Positions 8,856 through 17,210 of a stretch of DNA of 34,643 nucleotides are shown here, in pieces. The DNA is from Prevotellaceae bacterium UBA7017 (GTDB taxonomy: Bacteria > Bacteroidota > Bacteroidia > Bacteroidales > Bacteroidaceae), in contig DJWZ01000059.1 in the NCBI GenBank assembly GCA_002449535.1, positions 1 to 34,643 on the forward strand, given 5' to 3'. A model generated the notes under the pieces. That model had not been told where the DNA came from, ran no database searches, and saw only the letters and a list, made by a program, of their open reading frames with translations. How positions within the stretch are numbered: the stretch's first letter is position 1; every line of letters starts with the position of its first letter. The translations under genes and the position numbers were made by a program.

Positions 8856-8887
8856 CAAAGATACAATTAAGTTTTGAGAAATGCAAG
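8856..8887 (-). promoter_or_regulatory. Promoter of the PL11 lyase gene
   Basis: Minus strand CTTG (8887-8884), 20-nt spacer, TATCTTTG (8863-8856). The -7 box is a full match and the -33 box matches at three of four bases. The whole element is strikingly similar to the tmRNA promoter at 31693-31724. Confidence 0.75.
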
Positions 8888-9032
8888 AAAAAAGCGAAAA
8901 AAGCGATGGAAACCCTGAGAACTAAGGTAATTAACTCAACTTTCGCAAGCTTCAGTTGAAAGGGAAGTGAGAAAGGGAGTGAAAAGGGGAACTTGAAGAT
9001 AGAAAAAATCTTTTCCTTCGAAAGGTTTTATA

Positions 9033-9110
9033 TTCAAGGGCTTTGAACTTATATTCAAAGCCCTTGAATTACTGTCCAAAGCCCTTGGACATGTGTTTCA
9101 AGCCTTTGAA
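9033..9110. repeat. Four near-palindromic 15-nt units at exact 21-bp period
   Basis: Units start at 9033, 9054, 9075 and 9096: TTCAAGGGCTTTGAA, TTCAAAGCCCTTGAA, TCCAAAGCCCTTGGA and TTTCAAGCCTTTGAA, each followed by a 6-nt spacer of unrelated sequence. Unit 2 is the exact reverse complement of unit 1. Unit 3 carries a paired change at both arms that keeps the palindrome. The array lies in a 432-nt intergenic region between the terminator of the xylan operon and the PL11 promoter. The rest of this gap (8888-9032, 9111-9173) is purine- or AT-rich with no gene seen. Confidence 0.85.
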
Positions 9111-9173
9111 CATAAAATCCATAACGGGGTAAATAATTTTTTACCGCCTTCAAAATAATATTTCAAAACGTAA

Positions 9174-9214
9174 AAAAGAAAAAAATCCCCTTGACGGGAG
9201 AACCGTCAAGGGGA
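9174..9214 (-). terminator. Intrinsic terminator of the xylan operon
   Basis: TCCCCTTGACGG (9186-9197), 5-nt loop and CCGTCAAGGGGA (9203-9214) form a 12-bp perfect stem. Read on the minus strand it is followed by a T-rich run. It lies 28 nt after the stop of the 1301-residue gene. Confidence 0.88.
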
Positions 9215-9241
9215 GAAAACGATTTTAATATATTACAACTA

Positions 9242-12200
9242 TTACTTTACAGTAACCTTAGTCACCTTAACATAGCCGTTAGCGTATGTAGCGACCTTGA
9301 TTGCAATGCCCTGAGGAGTTGATGTTGCAACACCGTTGAGGTCGTAGTAAACAACCTTAACAGGAGCCTCAGCTGGCTCGTTGCTCTGCTGTACCTTCTC
9401 AATTGCAGTAATCTGGTCAGCAAGTTTAGCTGCTGCTGCTGCATAGTCGAAGCCTTCTAACTTACCTGTCAAAACAAGTTTAGCGTCATCAACTCTTGCG
9501 AAGCCACCGTTTACACGTGCATGAGCACCGAGGAGGATAGAGCCAAGAGTAGCGTCATCATTTGCCTCTGGTGTTACGTCAGCAAACTCGCGTGGGATAT
9601 TTGTATCACGAGAGAATGAATTGTCTTCTGCACCTGGGTTCTGACCATCATAATACTTCTTAACCTGAGCATCACCTTCGCCAACGTAAGCGTAAGCCTC
9701 GTGTGGATTACCACCGTCTTCACCAACGATGATAGAAACAGTAGCCTTAGCCATAGGAAGCATGATATACTGACTAGCGTCATACTCATGAGTACCCCAG
9801 TCTGTTCTGATACTTGCCTCAATTACTGGCTTGAGAGCCGTAGCACGCTCACCACCCCAAGAAGAGATTCCATAAGAAGGACCAACGTTACCCTGTATCT
9901 TCTCGATTGTCCAACCTGGGAAGCCATTTACTGTACCAGGCCAACCTTCTGTGCAATAGAAGCCAAAGTTCTGGATGAAGTTTGTTGCATCGATTGTTAC
10001 AGCCTCTGTAATGCCAGTATCTTCGTTTGTTTCTGGGTCGAGAAGTGGCTTGTTGAATGGATCACCTGCTGCACACTGGTCATAGATAGCCTTTGTGATG
10101 CGGAGCTTGAGCTGAGATGCTATCTCCTGATCATCGCTGACAACATTACCTGCTGCAAGAACGTATTCGTCATCAACCTTTGTTTCGTCGAGAGAAACGA
10201 GCTGAGCTGCAAGACCAGCAATCTGCTTGGTCAGAAGACCAACACAAGTATTCTTCATGTTATTGAAGAGAGCACTGTTATTCTCAAGGTTTGTTGTTGC
10301 GCTGACAAGTTCCTCATCCTCAAGGTCAGAAGGATCTACACCTTCATAAGTTGCAACACCTTCTTCAAGTTTCTTGTAGCTTTCAAGCTGCTCATACTTT
10401 GTACCGATAGCACCAGTGAACTGCTCTACTGCTGCTGCATAAGCTGTCTTGAAGCGTGGGATGTACTCGAAACGAGTCTCCATTGACTTTGTGAGACCTT
10501 CAACCTCTGCAATAGCGTCCTTGAACTCTTCCTCAGTAGTCATGTCAATCTTTTCCTGATCCTCATACTTAGCGATAACTTCTTCCAAAGCAGTCTTTGT
10601 TGCGCCATTATACATAGGATCAGCAACCTTTGCGAGTGTAGCCTTAGCAGCCTTCACAGCAGTTGCAAGCAGTGCATAGAACTTAACTGCACGAGAACCT
10701 GGCTGGATGATAGAGAGGTTACCAATCAGAGTCTCACCTGCTGGTGAACCGAACCTTACGATATAGTTGCCTTCTGCTGGACAATCCCAAGCGAATGTGA
10801 ACTTATCAGCCTCGTAGCTTGCACCACGGCTTCCTTCCATATTTACAGGAGAGGTATTGAATACCTTGTCAACATAAACTTCTGTACCTGTCTCGTCAAG
10901 AACCTGAAGATGAATCTCACGAGAAATATTTTCCTTCCAGTTTGCAGCATACAAAGTGAATTCGTGAGTAGCCTGTGCCAGAGCGAGCTTTGGAGCACCT
11001 TCGCCAGCAGCAGCACCATACTGTATGAAGCCGTTTGGCCACTGACCGTTACAGTAGTAACCAATCTTCAGACCCTTCAGACCGAGGTCGTTGAAGATAC
11101 GTGTACCATTGTAGTTGAAATCAGTATCAAATGCACGCATTTCACCAGCTTGCCAGAGTTCCCAACCAGATTCAGCCTTTGGTGAACGGTTGTTACCTGC
11201 ACCGCCGAAAGAAGGATCTACTAAGATGTTCTTATCGTCAGGTACATCACCTTCAGTCTTCTCATAGGTATTTATAACAACACCTGCGAACATTGTCTCT
11301 GAGTAGCCAGTTGACAGAACTGTATAGCGAAGAATTACATTCTGCTCAGTCTTGTTGTCATATTCGATAGTGAACTTCTCCATACTTGCAGGACCTCCAT
11401 CAGGAGTAACCTCAGAAGTAGTCTTCTCCAAGGAAGCAAGAACATTCTCACCTTTTGCATCGAGAATCTCAAACTTTACACTCTGACCTGCACCTTTATA
11501 ACCAGATGCCAAGAAGTCTATATGAAGCAGACCTACAGGGAGAGTTGCTGCATAACCCTCTATGTTACCATAGGTAGCTGTACTGTAGCAATGAGTCTCA
11601 GCACCTTTAGTAGCACGCATATAGAGCACCTTCTGATAATCACCAGAACCGTACCCGAAAATACGTGGACCAGAACCCTGAGAAGTACCTGAAGCACGAA
11701 CTTCGCCTTCACCTTTATCATCCTTGTCGATAACAGCTGTCCAACCTGTAGGAATTGTGTTAGCTGCGTCATTGTCGAAGAGGATAGTCTGTACAGGAGT
11801 GATTATTTCCTCAGCCACCTTTGGCTTACCAGCCTCGAACTTGACATTGTAACCAGTATAATCTTCACTAAAATTCTGTCCCTTGTCAGTTACAACAGTT
11901 GAAGCATCGATTTTAACCTCGTTCGTCTTTGAAAGTTCTGTGTCCTTTACGCGTACAAGAACAACTGTATCAGAAAGTTCTTCCTGACCTTCCTTGAGAA
12001 CGAGTTCTTCCTCTGTATTACCATTGAGAAGTACTGCCTTAATATCGGATGTTCCGACCTTTTTGTCGAATACGAATGTGAATTCATTCAGATTCTTGTC
12101 GATAGAGAAAGCGTTCTTCTTAGGATTAGAAGATATCAATTCAGCAGGCTGCCACAAATCAGACATAATCTCGTCGAGAGCAGTATTGTTTGTCACTTCT

Positions 12201-13147
12201 ACATTCTCGAAGTTGAAAAGACTTGCTGGTGACTCTATCGAACCTTTGAACTTAATCTGCTTTTCGTCAGTTGGGTTAGTGAAAGACACAGAAACTTCAT
12301 TTTCATCTGTCAGCTCATATTGTTCTGCATCTACAAAGATATAGAGGCAGCCATCACTATGATACTCAATAGCCTCTACTGTAGCATCTTCACCATCAAC
12401 TTTTACTGATGCGAAAGACAAATCGTCAAAGCACAGTCTTCCCTTCTCTGAAGCATTGGCAAGATCAGCGATATTGGTGTTATTGCCAAAGTTAATCTTA
12501 ATAGCATACATGCCAAACTCAGCAGAAGCAATAGCATTAGTCTCAGTAAGAACGACGTCCTTAATAAAGAACAAACCAGGATTGTAAACGCTGAGAGACA
12601 GGAAGAACTTGTCTGCCAACTCACCCTTGTTATAAACATCCTTCTGTTGCTGTTCGCTGGCAAAAACGAATTTCTTGGAATAGTTTACAAACGCATCAGA
12701 ATTGAAGTTCTCAGCCTCAAGACGCTGCTCTGCACCATTATAGTCGAGCAGAGAAATGTCAGCATTGTCCTCACCCTGCAACAGCAGTGTTGACAACTTA
12801 CAATTAACGTCATTTGTACCGTCATTGTAAGTCTTGCTACCCTTCAGCCAGAAGCTAAGACGATAAATCTTGCCCTCCTCTAAAGGCAGGTTACGGAACT
12901 TGACGGCACGTTGCCATCTTTCGGTGTTGCACAGAAATGCATCAGTGTTGGAAAAGACCAGAGCACCGTCACTAACAGAGCGCTCATCTCCTTCCTGACT
13001 GTTGATGTACTCGTAGAAACCTACAGCACTTGGGTCAGCAGTTTGTTCTGAATCAAAATGCTGCTCAAACACTACTTTTTCATCTGCCCGTACACCGAGA
13101 CAGGTAAGAAGTAATGTTACCATGAAAAGTAAACTCTTCAGTTTCAT
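9242..13147 (-). CDS. Large secreted modular protein of unknown function, last gene of the xylan operon
   Basis: 1301 residues; I do not recognise a catalytic domain. There is a signal peptide (MKLKSLLFMVTLLLTCLGVRA), then a beta-rich module resembling carbohydrate-binding sandwiches at about 23-205. An Ig-like stretch spans about 210-440, with two further beta modules at about 450-630 and 640-820, the latter starting LVDPSFGGAGNNRSPK. A helical, acidic region (about 825-1010) follows, then another beta module containing FGFYCTEGWPGTVNGFPGW. The end, YYDLNGVATSTPQGIAIKV, resembles a type IX secretion sorting tail. It follows GH43 by 76 nt with no promoter seen and ends just before a strong terminator. 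The likely role is binding xylan or plant wall at the cell surface, but this is inference from context. Confidence 0.75.
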   Translation of the reverse strand: MKLKSLLFMVTLLLTCLGVRADEKVVFEQHFDSEQTADPSAVGFYEYINSQEGDERSVSDGALVFSNTDAFLCNTERWQRAVKFRNLPLEEGKIYRLSFWLKGSKTYNDGTNDVNCKLSTLLLQGEDNADISLLDYNGAEQRLEAENFNSDAFVNYSKKFVFASEQQQKDVYNKGELADKFFLSLSVYNPGLFFIKDVVLTETNAIASAEFGMYAIKINFGNNTNIADLANASEKGRLCFDDLSFASVKVDGEDATVEAIEYHSDGCLYIFVDAEQYELTDENEVSVSFTNPTDEKQIKFKGSIESPASLFNFENVEVTNNTALDEIMSDLWQPAELISSNPKKNAFSIDKNLNEFTFVFDKKVGTSDIKAVLLNGNTEEELVLKEGQEELSDTVVLVRVKDTELSKTNEVKIDASTVVTDKGQNFSEDYTGYNVKFEAGKPKVAEEIITPVQTILFDNDAANTIPTGWTAVIDKDDKGEGEVRASGTSQGSGPRIFGYGSGDYQKVLYMRATKGAETHCYSTATYGNIEGYAATLPVGLLHIDFLASGYKGAGQSVKFEILDAKGENVLASLEKTTSEVTPDGGPASMEKFTIEYDNKTEQNVILRYTVLSTGYSETMFAGVVINTYEKTEGDVPDDKNILVDPSFGGAGNNRSPKAESGWELWQAGEMRAFDTDFNYNGTRIFNDLGLKGLKIGYYCNGQWPNGFIQYGAAAGEGAPKLALAQATHEFTLYAANWKENISREIHLQVLDETGTEVYVDKVFNTSPVNMEGSRGASYEADKFTFAWDCPAEGNYIVRFGSPAGETLIGNLSIIQPGSRAVKFYALLATAVKAAKATLAKVADPMYNGATKTALEEVIAKYEDQEKIDMTTEEEFKDAIAEVEGLTKSMETRFEYIPRFKTAYAAAVEQFTGAIGTKYEQLESYKKLEEGVATYEGVDPSDLEDEELVSATTNLENNSALFNNMKNTCVGLLTKQIAGLAAQLVSLDETKVDDEYVLAAGNVVSDDQEIASQLKLRITKAIYDQCAAGDPFNKPLLDPETNEDTGITEAVTIDATNFIQNFGFYCTEGWPGTVNGFPGWTIEKIQGNVGPSYGISSWGGERATALKPVIEASIRTDWGTHEYDASQYIMLPMAKATVSIIVGEDGGNPHEAYAYVGEGDAQVKKYYDGQNPGAEDNSFSRDTNIPREFADVTPEANDDATLGSILLGAHARVNGGFARVDDAKLVLTGKLEGFDYAAAAAKLADQITAIEKVQQSNEPAEAPVKVVYYDLNGVATSTPQGIAIKVATYANGYVKVTKVTVK

Positions 13148-13196
13148 AACATTTAGATTTTAAAAAGTTAATAAATAAGAAAAATAAAAAATAATT

Positions 13197-13228
13197 AAAT
13201 TAATAAATTAATAAATTAATAAATTAAA
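13197..13228. repeat. AT-only 8-bp tandem repeat at the GH43 stop codon
   Basis: AAATTAAT repeats three times plus an almost complete fourth copy, spanning the GH43 stop codon and the gap to the next gene in the operon. It has no recognised function and could vary in copy number. Confidence 0.8.
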
Positions 13229-14180
13229 CATTAAGGTATAATTTTTCGCCTTCAATTCTTAATGGAGCCACCTTCAGGCTGCGCAACCAGGTAATACCAT
13301 TGGATGGCACACAGTCGTGGTGGAAGAGATACCACTGTCCCTTGTACTCTGTTATGCAGTGGTGAGTTGTCCAGCCTACAACCGGCTGCAACAGTTCGCC
13401 TGCGAAAGTAAACGGACCGTAAGGATTGTCTCCTATTGCATAACACAGCAGATGGCTGTCGCCTGTGCTGTATGAGAAGTAATACTTACCATTCATCTTG
13501 TGCATCCATGATGCCTCGAAAAAGCGATGAGGGTCATTTGCCTTCAAAGGTTTGCCGTCATTATCAAGGATGACAACTGGCTTTGGAGTCTCGGCAAACT
13601 GCATACCATCGGCAGTAAGACGGGCTACACGAGAAGGCAGAGCCTCTGCATCACCCTCTGGCAAGTAGGCATTCTCAAGGATTTTGTTGTCCTTATATCT
13701 TTGAAGCTGTCCACCCCATAGACCTCCGAAATAGATGTAAACCTCTCCGTCCTCATCCTTAAAGGCACATGGGTCGATGCTGTATGAGCCATACATAGGA
13801 TATGGTTCTGCCTTGAAAGGACCTTCCGGCTTGTCGGCAATGGCAACACCAAGATGGAAAAGGCCGTTATAGTCTTTTGCAGAGAAATAGAGGTAGTACC
13901 TTCCGTCCCTACCCTTGCAAACATCACTGTCCCAAAGCTGACCGGCAGCCCAAGGCACATCTTCCAAAGCGAGGATTACACCATGATCGGTAACTTCGCC
14001 ATTTTCTATGTCATCAAGAGAAAGGACATGATAGTCCTTCATCTGGAAATGACCGCCATCATCATCTTCTGACGCGCCACTATCCCAATCGTGAGAGGGA
14101 TAGATGTAAACTCGTCCGTCAAAGACTTTTGCAGCGGGATCTGCCATATAATCGGCAGGAAAGAGATAACGTGGATACAT
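13224..14180 (-). CDS. xynB: Glycoside hydrolase family 43, beta-xylosidase/exo-xylanase type
   Basis: 318 residues with no signal peptide, so a cytoplasmic enzyme acting on imported oligosaccharides. The GH43 five-blade propeller triad is visible: general base D14 in YMADPAAKVFDG, the pKa-tuning D136 in YSIDPCAFKD, and general acid E222 in RFFEASWMHK. Substrate-pocket sequences such as WDSDVCKGRDGRYYLYFSA and VGWTTHHCITEYKGQWY also fit. Size and position next to a GH10 enzyme match XynB described from Prevotella bryantii/ruminicola B14, which acts on xylo-oligosaccharides. Side activity on arabinosides is possible. Downstream of the GH10 gene by 27 nt, same operon. Confidence 0.9.
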   Translation of the reverse strand: MYPRYLFPADYMADPAAKVFDGRVYIYPSHDWDSGASEDDDGGHFQMKDYHVLSLDDIENGEVTDHGVILALEDVPWAAGQLWDSDVCKGRDGRYYLYFSAKDYNGLFHLGVAIADKPEGPFKAEPYPMYGSYSIDPCAFKDEDGEVYIYFGGLWGGQLQRYKDNKILENAYLPEGDAEALPSRVARLTADGMQFAETPKPVVILDNDGKPLKANDPHRFFEASWMHKMNGKYYFSYSTGDSHLLCYAIGDNPYGPFTFAGELLQPVVGWTTHHCITEYKGQWYLFHHDCVPSNGITWLRSLKVAPLRIEGEKLYLNV

Positions 14181-14207
14181 ATTTTAGTTTAAAGTTAAAA
14201 AGTTAAG

Positions 14208-15320
14208 TTACTTACTGAACAGTGCTTCTATCTTCTTCACGACAGGTTTTTCATTTTTCTGTCTGTCGAAGAGAAGCGGATAGTTGGTTCTGCCTGCTAC
14301 TGGGAAGTTGTTGAGCCAGGACTGCCCATCTTCTATACCCCACAGTGTTACGCGGCTTATCTGGTTACGATGCTTGTAGTATATCTTCCATAAGTCCATC
14401 CACCTGTCATCTATCTTCTTCAGGGAGTCAGCAGGAATATTGCCATCCTTGTAAGGATTGTACTTCTCCTGATACTTGAAATTCTGTGCGATGTCGGCAC
14501 CTCCGAACTCCTTAGGATTAGGCAGGACATTAAGGTCGAGCTCTGTCATCATCACCTTCACGCCTTCTGCTGCAAAGGCATCGATGCTCTTCTCGTATTC
14601 TGAAAGCTTTGGATAGTCGAGACCATTATGGCTCTGCATGCCGATAGCATCGATACGAATGCCTTTCTTCTTGAAGTCACGAATTATCTCGCAATACTTT
14701 TCACGCTTTTCCCTTGCAGACATAGTGAAATCATTCAAGTACAGCTCAGCATCAGGGTCTGCCTCCATAGCAGCGCGGAAGGCTATCTCTATGAATTCAG
14801 GACCGATAATCTTAAAGAACTCTGACTTGCGATATTCTCCATTGTCCAGGATTGCCTCATTGACAACATCCCAACCCAGCACCTTACCTTTAAAGTGGGT
14901 CATAACTGCCTTGATGTGCTCCTGTATTCTCTTTACTAATACTTCACGAGAGCAGGGATTACCCAATTCGTCCTTGAAGAACCAGCGAGGAGCCTGTGAA
15001 TGCCAAAGGAGGCAATGACCCGTCAAAGTCATATTGTGTGCCTGAGCATATTCTACCAACCTGTCAGCCTGACGATAGTCGAACAATCCCTCATTGGGCT
15101 GCAACTCTTCCGCCTTCATGCAATTCTCTGCAACGACAGCATTGAAGTGCTTATCTACTATGGCGTTAATCTTTGGGTCATTGGCACGAACCTGAACAGT
15201 ATTCATGGCAGTACCAATGAGGAAATGCTTTCCTACAGTCTCACGAAGCCCATCTGCCAGCATGGTATTTGCAAGCATCAGGCTGAGAAAACTTGTTATA
15301 ATTCTTAATTCAAAATGCAT
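14208..15320 (-). CDS. xynA: Endo-1,4-beta-xylanase, glycoside hydrolase family 10
   Basis: 370 residues: a signal sequence (about residues 1-22) followed by one GH10 TIM barrel and no binding module. Hallmarks are HCLLWHSQAPRWF, acid/base E155 in GWDVVNEAI, LYLNDF, GMQSHNG, nucleophile E260 in MMTELDLNV and TLWGIEDGQSWLN. It cuts the xylan backbone into oligosaccharides, in the periplasm or at the cell surface. It lies 15 nt after the transporter gene and 27 nt before the GH43 gene, the order known for Prevotella xylan clusters. The first codons and the sequence just upstream consist of the AT-rich filler (ATAATTC-like) common between Bacteroidales genes, so the signal peptide start may be recently formed. 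Confidence 0.95.
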   Translation of the reverse strand: MHFELRIITSFLSLMLANTMLADGLRETVGKHFLIGTAMNTVQVRANDPKINAIVDKHFNAVVAENCMKAEELQPNEGLFDYRQADRLVEYAQAHNMTLTGHCLLWHSQAPRWFFKDELGNPCSREVLVKRIQEHIKAVMTHFKGKVLGWDVVNEAILDNGEYRKSEFFKIIGPEFIEIAFRAAMEADPDAELYLNDFTMSAREKREKYCEIIRDFKKKGIRIDAIGMQSHNGLDYPKLSEYEKSIDAFAAEGVKVMMTELDLNVLPNPKEFGGADIAQNFKYQEKYNPYKDGNIPADSLKKIDDRWMDLWKIYYKHRNQISRVTLWGIEDGQSWLNNFPVAGRTNYPLLFDRQKNEKPVVKKIEALFSK

Positions 15321-15335
15321 AATTCATAAATATTA

Positions 15336-16853
15336 TTATCGGTTACTGGCTCTGCGACGAGTCAATTCTGCCTGCATCTTCTCATTGTACTCCTTAGTGA
15401 TAGGATAGAAGAAGAGAGCCACAACGCCTATAGCGAAGAGGGCTGCAGGTATAACACTGCTGACAAGACGGATACCCTCGATTGCCGAACCGCTCTGAAT
15501 GGCAGCACCTCCTACATAGCCAAAGCTTGACAGGATAATACCAGCGAAAGCACCACCAATACCAAGACCAGCCTTCAGGGCAAATACTACACCAGAGAAA
15601 CAGAAACCAGTAGCGCGGCGACCACTGACATACTCTACATGATCTGCTACATCGCCAATCATAGCCCACAGAAGTGGTACTGTAGGAGCGTAAGCAAGGC
15701 TCTTCAATACACACAGCAGGTAGATAGATGTAACATCTGCCGGTTCTGGCAGATAGAAACATGCTGTGAAGAATGCTGTCAAAGACAGACAGATAACAAA
15801 GACACGCTTCTTACCATAACGGTTTGCCAGGAACTCAGAAAGAAGTATCACACCCAGGAACTGAACAATGGCTCCTATCATATTAAATAAGGAGAAACCG
15901 ATACTATAGGCATCAGCCTGACTATGTGCTATCAGGTTGAAGGCACCCAGAATACTTGCTCCTATGCCCGTGCGTGTACCTTCTATATCTGCAAGACCGC
16001 ATTTTTCAATAAATTTGTAAAGCGCAGCCTGATCAATATTGCTCTGGAAATAGAAACTCATAGCACTACCCCATACAGCAAGCGTGATAAACACAAAGAG
16101 TGTCAGGACGAACATTGCCTTCCAAGGATTGCTCTTAAAGGTTTCCTTCACGTCTGCCATCACATTGCTCTCCTGAGCAGGAGGAGGAGTGATTCTCTCC
16201 TTTGTTGAGAGGAACGCTATAACGAGGAATACAAATCCTACGCAAGCAAAAAGACCGATAGTACAAAGCCATCCATGAGCCTCATCACCATTACCAAACT
16301 TGTTTACCAATGGCAATGTGAGACCCTGAACAACGAACTGTGCTATTGTGCTGGCAACGAAACGAATGCTGGTAATACTGGTACGCTCTCTGATGTCGCT
16401 ACTCATCACACCACCCAAAGAACTGTAAGGAGTGTTATTGATAGAGTACATCGTCATGAGGAGAATATAAGAGATTGTTGCATACAGGGCAACCATCCCC
16501 TTGTCCTCGATGCCAGGATTATAGAATGCCAAAACATAGAAAACAGCAAAAGGCAGAGCAGACCACAATACCCAAGGACGATACTTACCCCACTTTGTCT
16601 GTGTCTTGTCACTGAGAATACCTACTGCAGGGTCAACAAAAGCATCAACGATACGGGCTATGAGGAGAACACTACCTGCTATTGCTCCATCCAGACCAAA
16701 GATATCGGTATAAAACTTCAACTGGAAAATCATCATCATCTGGAAAACCAGATTTGCAGATGCATCTCCCAAAGAATATCCAATCTTCTCTCCAAGACCC
16801 ACTTTCATGTTGGGAACTTTTGTTTCGATTTCTATGTTTTTTTCGTTTGACAT
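15336..16853 (-). CDS. Xyloside transporter, GPH (MelB-type) cation symporter
   Basis: A 505-residue, twelve-helix permease of the glycoside-pentoside-hexuronide:cation symporter family. The N-terminus GYSLGDASANLVFQ is typical. D70 and D74 in IVDAFVDPAVG match the MelB cation-site aspartates (D55 and D59). The following loop SDKTQTKWGKYRPWVLW is the family signature. A stretch near residues 275-315 (KFIEKCGLADIEGTRTGIG) enlarges a central loop. It probably imports xylo-oligosaccharides released by the GH10 enzyme for the cytoplasmic GH43. First gene of the four-gene operon; divergent from the GH67 gene across a 357-nt gap. Confidence 0.9.
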   Translation of the reverse strand: MSNEKNIEIETKVPNMKVGLGEKIGYSLGDASANLVFQMMMIFQLKFYTDIFGLDGAIAGSVLLIARIVDAFVDPAVGILSDKTQTKWGKYRPWVLWSALPFAVFYVLAFYNPGIEDKGMVALYATISYILLMTMYSINNTPYSSLGGVMSSDIRERTSITSIRFVASTIAQFVVQGLTLPLVNKFGNGDEAHGWLCTIGLFACVGFVFLVIAFLSTKERITPPPAQESNVMADVKETFKSNPWKAMFVLTLFVFITLAVWGSAMSFYFQSNIDQAALYKFIEKCGLADIEGTRTGIGASILGAFNLIAHSQADAYSIGFSLFNMIGAIVQFLGVILLSEFLANRYGKKRVFVICLSLTAFFTACFYLPEPADVTSIYLLCVLKSLAYAPTVPLLWAMIGDVADHVEYVSGRRATGFCFSGVVFALKAGLGIGGAFAGIILSSFGYVGGAAIQSGSAIEGIRLVSSVIPAALFAIGVVALFFYPITKEYNEKMQAELTRRRASNR

Positions 16854-16879
16854 TTGATTTGGTTTTTAGATTTCGATTG

Positions 16880-16907
16880 CAAATATATACATAATGTGTG
16901 ACACAAA
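16880..16907 (-). promoter_or_regulatory. Probable promoter of the xylan operon (GPH-GH10-GH43-1301 aa)
   Basis: TATATTTG on the minus strand (16887-16880) is a full -7 match 27 nt before the start codon. A TTTG (16907-16904) is only 16 nt further up, shorter than the usual 19-20, so the -33 part is weak. That would fit an activator-dependent promoter. Confidence 0.5.
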
Positions 16908-17025
16908 AATTGTAAAAAATTCTAAAAAGTTTTCCCAGTGTAACATAGTGAAGTTTTTTCTGCCTCCGGAAACAATAATTTATGAAAAAGAAACAAAAGA
17001 TAAAGTTTATTCATCGGAAAAACCG

Positions 17026-17033
17026 TACTTTTG
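17026..17033 (+). promoter_or_regulatory. Probable -7 box of the GH67 promoter
   Basis: TACTTTTG is a full match to TAnnTTTG. No good TTTG lies 19-20 nt upstream, so activation by a regulator is plausible. The leader to the start codon would be about 175 nt, long for this genome segment. Confidence 0.5.
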
Positions 17034-17115
17034 CACTCGGTAAAGTTTTTTTCATCATAATGGTTAGTAAGTTTAGTTAAAAAGAGAGAGCTGCAACTGT
17101 GACAGTCACAGCAAC

Positions 17116-17151
17116 ACATCCAACGGGAACAAAAAAATCCCCGTTGGATGT
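17116..17151 (+). other. Long hairpin in the GH67 mRNA leader
   Basis: ACATCCAACGGG (17116-17127) and CCCGTTGGATGT (17140-17151) form a 12-bp perfect stem around a 12-nt A-rich loop. No T-run follows on either strand, so it is not a standard intrinsic terminator. It may stabilise the mRNA or take part in control of GH67. Confidence 0.6.
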
Positions 17152-17210
17152 TCTCTTGAAAAAAGAAAAGGATGTACGTAAAATAATATATATATATAAA
17201 TAAGGAGTAT

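Larger units (their letters stand above)
16854..17210. promoter_or_regulatory. Divergent control region between the GPH transporter and GH67 genes
   Basis: 357 nt without a convincing gene. It holds the two opposing promoters, one near 16880 on minus and one near 17026 on plus. The GH67 leader contains a tiny ORF (MVSKFS, 17060-17080), a 6-bp palindrome CTGTGACAGTCACAG and a long hairpin at 17116-17151. Just before the start codon there is an (AT) run and a purine-rich AAGGAG. This is the obvious place for a xylan-responsive regulator to bind. No matching regulator gene is in the window. Confidence 0.55.

Noticed and set aside
9003..9236. Open frame through the 21-bp array giving heptad-like repeats (FKALELL)
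   Set aside because: There is no start codon after the upstream stop at 9000-9002; the period of seven codons is more simply explained by DNA palindrome spacing.
17116..17151. Intrinsic terminator in the GH67 leader
   Set aside because: The stem is strong but no T-run follows on either strand; kept only as a leader hairpin.
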